Of a stretch of 64,000 nucleotides of DNA, positions 1 through 8,363 are shown one piece after another. The stretch spans positions 620,001 through 684,000 of the forward strand of contig NEEC01000017.1 in NCBI GenBank assembly GCA_002189035.1, written 5' to 3'. The translations under genes and the position numbers were made by a program. Every line of letters begins with the position of its first letter. The stretch's first letter is position 1. The notes under the pieces were generated by a model, which saw nothing but the letters and a program-made list of their open reading frames with translations, was not told the origin of the DNA and made no database searches. Source of the stretch: Utricularia gibba. Its lineage: Eukaryota > Streptophyta > Magnoliopsida > Lamiales > Lentibulariaceae.

Positions 1-2590
1 GTGCTAGGCGGCAATGGTGGGGCCAGATTTCTGGACCGGCGGGTGAATGACGATGAACTTGGCGGACTTCATTCCAAATGCGACGGAGTCAACAGCAATC
101 GCAGTCGATTTAGTAAAATTATGTATTTTACTAACTTAATACAAGAAGATGTATTTTGCAAACAAAAAATGCAAAAAGATGTATATCACCAACTCAGCCG
201 TCAGACTAATCCGCAGTCTTGCAATTTTCACCTCTAAAGAAAGTCAATGCCGACTTTGGGTCTCTCAACCATTTTAATCATCAACTAATTTCTCATTAAT
301 ATCTGATAAACTACCATCTAATTCATCAAATTGTACAATCAATAAGTTTAGAAAAGCAACAAAAATCTTCTCCGAAAAATAGTCTACTCCCCAACAAACC
401 TCAAATAAAAAAAAAATCATTTTTTCTTATATAAACAAGTTTTTAAAAATGGTCTCTCTCAAACGGACAACGCTTACAAGGGTTTTTTTAGTTGGTTGAA
501 TTAGATTTTCTTATACTTAAATTATCTGGATTTGTCTAAACCCAAACATATAGGTGTAAAAATATCCATACTACCTTTATGTAAATATATACCCATATAT
601 AAGCATATTATATGAGTATAATTATACAAAATAACTTTCATATCAAACAAGCCCTAAGTCTCATGAAAATAACTGGATGTTGTCTAATCGTGTGTACCCT
701 TGGGGGCCGTACCCGTACTGAGTTCAAACCAGAGAGTCAAAATTTCGTGTTCTAGCGTTGACAAAAAATGCCATGAGTGTAGCTTGGTCAACTGAGACAA
801 GAGAAAGAGTTGACATATCCTACTTTGTCCAAGTTTCATACTTGCTCCAATGGTGAACATTAGTTCATATCATCCAATCAAACCCCAAAGAATAGGTTGT
901 GGGACCAGTTTGATTTGGAGCCAATCGATTCATAGGAATTACACTTCTATCGTTGTTATCATTTTGATTATGATTCAAAATTGAAGTCCTGATGTTGCAA
1001 AACGAATTCTCATTGTTTTGTGTTGAATCCATTATAAAATGAGTCCATCCATTATATTATGAAAATTTAAAATAATTACCTAAATTTCATTTCTTTTATT
1101 ATTTTTTTTATAAAAATTATTAAATCAAACAAAAAATCATGTATTAGAATCAGATCGAATCTAATGCAGGGTTTTAAAATAATGTACATATTTATCTTGG
1201 GGATTGAGCAAAATATTCTACTATACAAAAGCGGCTTTTTAAATACCAAATTTTTCAGAAGCATTTGATCAATACTTTATTTTTTTTATTTGTTAAGCAC
1301 TTTTTATTTAAATGAGAGAAAAATAAAAAAATACATTAATTTGATATGATGAATGTAAGTGAGAACGTAAGTTGTAGTCGATAAGTTCGACTACAAATAT
1401 TACTTCTGGATCAAAAATCGTAAAAGTGAGGATGAATTTTATATAAAGAATAAAAGAATATATAAAAAAACGAAGAAAATGCCTAAAAGTTGAGTTTAAA
1501 ATTATCTGAGGGATACAGAAATTTTATAGATGAGTTTTATGAGAGAATGTGGTATATAGCGGTTACCAGTGGTGGTTAACTTTTTTTTTTTTAATTTGTT
1601 TAATATTTTGATTATATCTAATTGCTAGTGTGTTTTTTTAATTATTATTTTTAATATTATTAAATGATTAGTACATATTAACCATGCCCCACATCCATAT
1701 GTTGTTATTAAGGGTATGGGTTGGCTCCAACTCATGCTCTTATTTTTTTTCTACCTATCATATATGTATGGGTTATCCTTCCATAACCTATGCTCTTATA
1801 ATCTTATTAAAGTCATGATTAATCATAATTAACATTCATAAGTTATTTTTTATTTATCTTAAATAGGATTATGGTAAAATAGGTTATATCATTAATTATT
1901 TATAATATTAAATAAATTTAATAATTATTTACATGTACAAAATATTTATACAGTTAATTATATTAAAATATATTATAATTTCTGGAAAAATTATATTTTT
2001 TCTTCTACAAAAAATATTTTTATCAAAAAAAAATGGAGTTCATAAATATAATTTTTGTACACTAAAATAAAATAAATATTCTATAAAAATAATTATTTTT
2101 AAAAAATAGTATATTCTAAAAAATTTTATAGAATAAGATTATTTTGTTAATAAAATAACAAAAAAATATTCCACTAAGAAATAACAAAAAATAATTTTTC
2201 TAGGAAGGCATCAACAAATCACCAATGTGTCGTTGATATTGTGTACAGGAGATTGATGTTATTCTTATTTGATTGTATATTATAAAGTTGATCATCTTCA
2301 ACCTTAAATTTTAGTTATATTGTTTGAATAAATAAAGACAACTTGTGTACAAAAAGGACAGCTCCAATAAGCCATTAGATTGGGAAGAAGGCATCTTTCA
2401 CCATCAACAACCATAGCCTACAAACTCCATGTGCACCACATGAGCAATTACATAAAAAATTAATCATTTTTATTTTCTTTTTAATAAGAGTGCAATAATA
2501 AAATTGGAAATTGGGTTTAATTTCTGCTTTTTTTAAATAATTGGTCTAATTAAGGAACACAACCCCATAAAATCATACGTACAAAATATA
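1..2590. other. AT-rich intergenic region
   Basis: No gene is supported here. The stretch is AT-rich with many poly-A/T runs, and from about 1,560 to 2,220 it is almost pure A/T. The first 110 bases are less AT-rich. On the minus strand they can be read as about 35 codons ending in TAG at 4-6, which might be the tail of an exon whose partner exons I could not find. No terminal repeats, tRNA or satellite were recognised. Confidence 0.6.
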
Positions 2591-2650
2591 TTTGTGCATA
2601 TAGAAGCAACATTATTCATGGAAATATTTGGGCGGAGGGGGTTACTAAAA

Positions 2651-3403
2651 TTAGTGCTTGCGGTTCTTGGATCCGATCCCGATGCCGCGCCCGACTCCGG
2701 TCCCGGATCCGATCCCCATTCCGAACCCGAAACCCAGTCCGAAGCCTCCCTTTCCGAATCCAGGTATGTCCCCGAGCCCTCCGAAGTCCCCCGTGTAACC
2801 TTTCGTTTTGCCTCCTCCTCCACCGCCGCCGCCGCCGCCTACTGCACCCTTGCCGTTCCCCAGTGTAGCTCCTCCGAACCCGAATCCGCTTCCGCTACCT
2901 GAACCGACACCACCACCACCGCCCCCGCCACCGCCTTCAGCAACTCCATCTCCTACTATCTTACCGAACCCGGATCCACCTCCGAACCCGGATCCATCTC
3001 CGAACCCGACATCGCCTAACCCGCCCAGATCACCGAGTGCTCCTAGAGCACCTCCATTGTTAGCATTGCCTCCGCCGCCGCCGCCACCGCCGCCTGCACC
3101 CTTGCCGTTACCCAATGTGGCACCGCCGAACCCGAATCCACTCCCATGGCCTCCGCCTACACCACCACCGCCACCGGCGCCACCACCTTCTGCAACGCCG
3201 CCGTCTCCTACTATTTTCCCGAACCCGGCACCGCCTCCGAATCCGGAAGACTGGGGTTTACTCCATGCGCCGCCTCCACGGCGGCCCAAGCATGGTTTAG
3301 CACCCCTACAGCCCCTTTTCCTGGATTCATTCCCCAAACACGGAACGCTCATGTTTAGCATCAAGAGAAAACACGTACACAATACCCATTTCCTCATCAG
3401 CAT
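2651..3403 (-). CDS. glycine-rich secreted structural protein
   Basis: This single-exon frame encodes about 250 residues. A short basic start is followed by a hydrophobic signal peptide (around VLCTCFLLMLNMSVPCLG) and then a long Gly-rich body with poly-Gly runs and GFG, GSGFGFGG and GLGD units. Such proteins are typically cell-wall structural proteins; here that is inferred from composition. The body holds a large imperfect tandem duplication: two copies of about 60 residues, each running from GFGKIVGDG through GFGFGGATLGNGKGA into a poly-Gly run. An ATG 30 bases upstream (3433) is also in frame. I chose 3403 because a TATA-like TTTATAAG lies at about 3456-3463, too close to serve the upstream ATG. 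The opposite strand is also open (Pro-rich), but that is a shadow of Gly codons. Confidence 0.72.
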   Translation of the reverse strand: MLMRKWVLCTCFLLMLNMSVPCLGNESRKRGCRGAKPCLGRRGGGAWSKPQSSGFGGGAGFGKIVGDGGVAEGGGAGGGGGVGGGHGSGFGFGGATLGNGKGAGGGGGGGGGNANNGGALGALGDLGGLGDVGFGDGSGFGGGSGFGKIVGDGVAEGGGGGGGGGVGSGSGSGFGFGGATLGNGKGAVGGGGGGGGGGKTKGYTGDFGGLGDIPGFGKGGFGLGFGFGMGIGSGTGVGRGIGIGSKNRKH

Positions 3404-3455
3404 CACAAAATCCAAGTACCTCAATCCACTCACTCCCCCTCAGAGCACCTTCAGC

Positions 3456-3464
3456 TTATAAAAG
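3456..3464 (-). promoter_or_regulatory. TATA-like box of the glycine-rich protein gene
   Basis: On the minus strand the sequence reads CTTTTATAAGC, about 55 bases upstream of the ATG at 3403. A TATA box here would place transcription start near 3,430, which favours 3403 over 3433 as the start codon. The call rests on motif and spacing only. Confidence 0.35.
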
Positions 3465-3479
3465 AAGATGATGGATGAC

Positions 3480-4024
3480 ATACGAGAGTGGCACAAGCAT
3501 TAACTGTCCCCAAAGTAGGAAAATGCAATAACTCCATCACACCCCGGACACTGAACTGAACTCATCTGTAAAATGTTCAGTCCGACACCGACTATCCAGT
3601 TAAAGGAGATATATCCTGTTGAGGAACGTTAAAAGTGACCAAATTTAGGTACCCAAGATCAGCGCCTATGACATCCACAGTGGCACTGCAAAGCACTTGT
3701 ATTTTGGATGTCCATTGGGATTATAATCTGGATCGGTAATCCGTAAGCTGGTCGCCGCATTCACCTACATGTAACCCGTAACCCCGCCGTGAATGTAGAT
3801 GAATTGCCATGGCCGAGAGGATAGATCAACGGCCACCGACGCATTGATTAGAGTAGATGAGGACTGCCTTCAACCGCAACTTTCACTTCACCTATTGATT
3901 ACTGGATGCCCGATGGTGGACCTGGTCGGCGGGGGCTACACGTCAGCAGCGGCCCAAGCCCACTAGAATTCTTACATCCGGCTTATCGGGGACTGACGTT
4001 CCATTTTCATCTGCCGTCTGTCTC
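3480..4024. other. spacer between divergent genes, no gene seen
   Basis: The 545 bases separate the divergent glycine-rich gene (-) and the MHF2-like gene (+). They should hold both promoters and 5' leaders. I see no conserved coding sequence. Confidence 0.5.
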
Positions 4025-4876
4025 ATGGAGGGGAATTCCTTCGATCCCGTACAGTCAGAGCCGTGTTTCTTCGTTCTACGATGTTCAGTTCCCCTTCCTG
4101 TGGAAGTGAATTGGTTTATCTGTCTTTGGAACAGGAATTGATTCGTGCGATTTTCAGGCTTGTTTGGCGGAAGCAGGCGGCAGGTACGGGTGCTGTCTTC
4201 TTCTTCTTCTTCTTCTTTTTTTCAATTAAAATGTACCGTGTATTATGTTTTCTTCCGGTTGGTAGAGCGGGAAAAGAATCAGTTGCCGGAGCCTGAACCC
4301 GAGGTTGGTTTTGCTTACACGGCATTGAGCAGTGTCTTCTGGTTCAATTTACGAGCAACTGTTATTGATATTAACTGGAAGTCTTTGAACATTTCAAATT
4401 TGGTTACCCTTAGGCAGGAGGAAGCACTTCTAAGAGGAGTAGGCTAACTTTTGGTAAGAAATTATGCTATGCTTAGCAGGCACCGCTGTCCTTCATTTAT
4501 GAGGGCCTTTTTCAAACCCGTTTTTGGATGTTCTTTAACCTTACCTCAGGAGTATCTGTTTGGAATTTCTCTTTTTGCGTTTGGTGGTCATTGAATCACA
4601 TACTCTTAAAGTTAGCTGATCAATGTGTATTTTCACATGGTTTTCAGCCAATGCAAATGCACTGAAACTAAGCTGCGAACTCCTCCGACTCTTTGTGACA
4701 GGTTTGGCACTTCAATCTCTTCATGCTGAGGTTTGGAAGTCTTGCATTTCATCCGTTTTTTTCATAATGCAGAAGGTATTCAGCGTGCTTGCATTATTGC
4801 TGAAGCTGAAGGTTCATCCACAATTGAAGCTACACATCTAGAAAGGGCCCTTCCGCAGTTACTCTTGGACTTCTGA
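4025..4876 (+). CDS. MHF2: MHF2 / CENP-X histone-fold protein, six small exons
   Basis: The gene is split into exons too small to stand out as open frames: 4025-4048, 4135-4183, 4266-4303, 4414-4453, 4648-4701 and 4773-4876. All junctions are GT-AG, the phases add up exactly, and the product is 102 residues. It begins MEGNSFDP, continues ELIRAIFRLVW, has an acidic linker with a TSKRSR motif, then the histone-fold core ANANALKLSCELLRLFV, and ends HLERALPQLLLDF, a hallmark CENP-X C-terminus. In known systems MHF1-MHF2 forms a histone-fold complex that binds DNA with FANCM at stalled forks, limits meiotic crossovers in plants, and takes part in the CENP-T-W-S-X kinetochore complex. The stop lies about 440 bases from the converging SOBIR1 gene. 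A TTC microsatellite sits in intron 2. Confidence 0.88.
4197..4217 (+). repeat. TTC trinucleotide microsatellite
   Basis: About seven TTC units followed by a T run, inside intron 2 of the MHF2-like gene. It forms part of the polypyrimidine-rich intron and is likely length-variable. Confidence 0.8.
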
Positions 4877-5318
4877 ACTAGATGGGACATTGGATTATTG
4901 AATACACAACCATCAAGGCTTTTAACAATTGAAGAATGCAGATAAAGACGAGGATTGCCAGACAAACGCAAGCTCTTTTGCTCATTGTGTCTTGGTGTTT
5001 TATCCTATATTTGCTTAGATTATTTCTTGTGTTCTCTTCAAGATTGAAGTTCATAAATCGTTAGAATTCTAGATTCCTCCGTGCTAAGCATACATCTTAC
5101 TGATAATTTCTGACTAAGTACAAAACACGCACAGCAGAAACTTGTATATTGGTTTTTTTTATCATGTTGCAGCTAGAATCATGGCTTAAGAACTGAAGAC
5201 TTCAGAAGTGATCGCATTGGATACTCAGAGAACAGGACTTCAAGAACACTGTGTTCATTTTTTGAATCCCGAATGAATCAACGGCCTGTGAGCGTCACTT
5301 GCATACTGCTATCCATTC
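4877..5318. other. shared 3' region of converging MHF2 and SOBIR1 genes
   Basis: This 442-base tail-to-tail spacer probably holds both 3' UTRs and polyadenylation sites. No conserved coding sequence was seen. Confidence 0.5.
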
Positions 5319-7102
5319 CTAATGCTGTATCTGATGCATCATGCACCTGACGTCTGTGCTATTAGGCCTCTCTTTGGGATCATTCAGAGTGCAGAAGAAT
5401 GCAACTTTGAGAACCAAGAGCATCTGCTCCTCATATCCATTGCCTAGGAGCCTTGAGTCTATTACTCTCTTTGGGTCCTCCGAGGTCAAGCCATTTCTCA
5501 CCCATCCCACTAGACCTACCCCATCAGTGTAGAAGAAGAACTCATCTGATGGAAACTTCCCAGTGACAAGAACAGCAAGCAGTACACCGAAGCTGTAGAT
5601 ATCACACTTGTCTGTGAATTTGGATGTTTGGTAGTACTCTGGTGCAATGTATCCCACAGTACCAGCTACCTTGGAGGTTGAAGCATGGCTGTTGGCATCA
5701 GGAAGAGCTTTCGCATACCCAAAATCAGTAATCTTGGCCTCCATATTATCATCCAGGAGGACATTTCCAGGCTTCAGGTCTCTATGAATTATGCGAGGAC
5801 TGTTCTTGTGGAGATACTCAAGGCCTCTGGCAATGCCTAGTCCTACCTTGTAACGTTGCAGCCATGGAAACTCCTTTTGACCTTGTTGCAAGTAATCTTG
5901 TAAGCTGCCATTCTTCATGTACTCGAACACCAGGTAATGGCAACCTGGTAAGGGAACATACGCTAGCAGGGGAAGCAAGTTTGGGTGCCTCATCATTCCC
6001 ATAGTCCGAATTTCAGATCTTATTTGTCGCAGTTTCTTGTTTATGAGCTTGCTGTTTTCTTCAGCAATTTCTCCTAAATCTCCGGGGCGCTGAGTTATCT
6101 TCTTGATAGCAATTTCGATCCTATCATTTCCAGGCAAAGTAGCTTTATAAACTTCACCACAGGCCCCTCTGCCAATCATTTGAAGAGATACTAAAGCTTC
6201 TTCTCTTTCCAGGAAAGCCAATTCCTCCGGATTTCTGATCTTGGTACTAAAGATTTTCAAGCTTGTATCTATTTTTTGATGTTCCTTGGCCGACTGCACA
6301 AGCAGCTGCAATATCAAGCATAGTACGAATCCTGTTCCACTCCCTATCAAAATCCCAGTTGAAAACCTTAGAAACCATTGGAACACCTTCTTCTTGCTAT
6401 TTCCATTGCCTTTTTGGCCCTGAGAAGTCTCAGAGAAGACATATCTTCTCACTGAGGTATCCACCCATGGCTCAGTACGCAACGGATTTGGCGACACATC
6501 TTGGACCAAACTGTTACCCGAGACATCTATGAATCTGAGATTTGGAGATAATCTCAGTGATCCAGGAAGCTTTCCTGCAAACAGATTATCAGCAAGATTG
6601 AGCTTTTCGAGGTTGTGGAGGGATCCCAGAAACGCCAAGCCTCCTTCAAGCATGTTGTGGGACAAATCAAGGACACGAAGTTGTGCCAAGGACCCAATCT
6701 CAGGCGGGATTTGTCCCGATAATCTGTTGTTGGTGAGATTCAAGACTCGGAGCTTTGTGCATCCATGATTTGAGGAGGTATTTTTCCCAGAAGCTGGTTA
6801 TTAGGCAAACAGAGCTGTGTGAGCTCTGAGAGCTGTCCAATGGCGGGGGACAGCCTCCCCTCGAGCTGCCGCCCTTCGAACACAAGACCCGTGACTCTAA
6901 GGACACGGGACTCGTTGACAGAAAGCTGGTCGCAGAATACCCCTGGCGCGTGACAGAGATCTCTCTCCGGCCAGAGGCGGCCGGCAAATTCGCGGCGTAT
7001 GCGGCGGAGTGCCTCATGATCGTCGAATACTGACTGTGCAAAGAGACAAGAAAATGAGACGAAGAAGAAGAGGAGGAAGGAGGAGGACAATCGGGGAGCC
7101 AT
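5319..7102 (-). CDS. SOBIR1: SOBIR1 LRR receptor-like kinase, frame broken by one missing base
   Basis: SOBIR1 is the adaptor kinase that pairs constitutively with LRR receptor-like proteins at the plasma membrane to give them immune signalling output. The intronless gene encodes about 594 residues (Arabidopsis SOBIR1 is 641). Visible parts are a signal peptide (MAPRLSSSFLLFFFVSFSCLFA), an N-cap with Cys, about five 24-residue LRRs, and one membrane helix carrying a GxxxGxxxG pattern (GILIGSGTG), known to matter for RLP pairing. The full kinase domain has GRGACGEVYKA, catalytic Lys in AIKK, HRDLKPGN, DFG, APEYYQT and a C-terminus like other SOBIR1 proteins. The frame breaks near 6760-6763: LRR sequence ending PPQIMD must join CTKLRVLNL, which needs GATTGC where the window has GATGC. 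Adding one T keeps the 24-residue repeat register. It is either a sequence error or a recent inactivation. CERK1 lies upstream on the same strand. Confidence 0.9.
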
Positions 7103-7171
7103 GATCGGAGGATATGAGAGCCGCCGAATGTGGACGCAATCGATTAACTAGCGCACGGTGGTCGGCTGCCT

Positions 7172-7191
7172 GTTGACTTTGATCGTTGACT
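7172..7191. promoter_or_regulatory. paired W-boxes upstream of SOBIR1
   Basis: Two TTGACT cores lie 13 bases apart (7173-7178 and 7186-7191), about 70-90 bases upstream of the SOBIR1 ATG. A third core lies in the opposite orientation near 7346-7351. WRKY factors bind TTGAC(C/T), and closely spaced W-boxes are typical of defence promoters. Function here is inferred. Confidence 0.45.
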
Positions 7192-7235
7192 ATGGAAATT
7201 CCCAAAATGCCCTCTCCTCTTTCCCCAATCCCCAT

Positions 7236-8363
7236 CCCCCTTAGTGGTAGTCTGGCCCACGTTGAAATTTGAGTGCCCTAGCAACTGACCCCCGTTTTCC
7301 TTTTCCCAAATTAGAATCAATATTATAATCGGATTTTAATTCCTTAGTCAACAATTTGCTGTCCGGGCGTGGGGACAGCCGTGAACAACGATTCCATTCA
7401 ACCTAGTGTGGATAATAAGAATACTATTGATTATTAATTATTAAATTAAAAATTAATAAAAAAATAAAAAATAATGGACATAACTACATATCATAAAATT
7501 AAAAACAATTTGAATTTGTAAAAAAATAAACAAAAAAAATTGATTGGTTTTTATCAAATTACCAACCCTATAAATCAAATCTGAAGGAAAAAAAAGCTTT
7601 ACACTCTTAGGCCATGTTTGATTCAAAGTAAAGGAATAAATTGGTTTAGTTTATTAAGGATTATGCATAGATTTATTGAAAGTAAACATTTTTACTCATC
7701 TTCCCCTTAGAATTTATTTTTTTCCTCATGCAAATTAAATCCCATATTTTTGTTTTTTCCATGAATTTGATAAACATTTGTACCAAACATACAAAATATA
7801 ATCTATATTATTCGAATCTATCCAAACTGATTAATTATATTTTTCAAGATTAAATTAATAGAAATAAAAGAAAACCAATTTAATTTTTTATTGATGATGA
7901 TGGATAAATTGAGATTTAAGATCAAAATTAAACAATAATAATAATAGTAATAAGGTAATAAAAAAAGGTATAAAATTCAAAATGAATGAATATAATTTTT
8001 GATTAATCTTGCTTGCGCATCAAGATTCTAAGTATAAGATCATGCTCAAAGAATGATGACATCACCTTAGTCTAACCTCACATATTGGCCACAAATGAAA
8101 AAAAAAGCAGAATAATTGTATACATCTTGAATAAAGTATTTTTCCAAATACGTTTGTTTTTGATAAAAATTGATAATAAAAAATAAAAATAATATAAAAT
8201 CATAAAAATTGAATATATATTATTATAATTAGAATCATACAACGACCAATCAGTGATCTTCAACTACACAGCTTTTTTAATGCAATGATTCAGGAACTTA
8301 ACAGTTGCGCAACAACTGGCATACATTTTACATAAAAAACAGAGAGTGAGTATATTGGGGGTA
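7236..8363. other. AT-rich spacer upstream of SOBIR1 and downstream of CERK1
   Basis: It holds the SOBIR1 distal promoter and the CERK1 3' UTR (8,280-8,363). Between 7,610 and 7,790 lies a stretch beginning GGCCATGTTTGATTC and ending near ACCAAACATAC, which resembles MITE ends but without clear target duplications. No gene was seen. Confidence 0.45.

Noticed and set aside
1-237. Open frame at the left edge, and a minus-strand tail reading KSAKFIVIHPPVQKSGP
   Set aside because: The plus frame begins at an alternative start and shows no motif. The minus tail might be a C-terminal exon, but there is no acceptor or upstream exon in view, so I do not call a gene.
2808-3461. Long proline-rich open frame on the plus strand
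   Set aside because: It is the antisense shadow of the glycine-rich protein: Gly codons (GGN) read as Pro (CCN) on the other strand. It has no signal peptide or family match, whereas the minus frame has a clear one.
4116-4325. Minus-strand frame over the MHF2 gene with a poly-Lys run
   Set aside because: The Lys run is the TTC/T microsatellite read backwards; the plus strand has the conserved MHF2 exons.
5319-6743. Annotating the SOBIR1 kinase half as a separate gene
   Set aside because: It lacks a start and signal peptide, begins in the middle of an LRR, and fits the upstream frame in exact 24-residue repeat register after a one-base change.
7610-7800. MITE with ends GGCCATGTTTGATTC and ACCAAACATAC
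   Set aside because: The ends pair over only a few bases and no target duplication is evident, so I mention it but do not call it.
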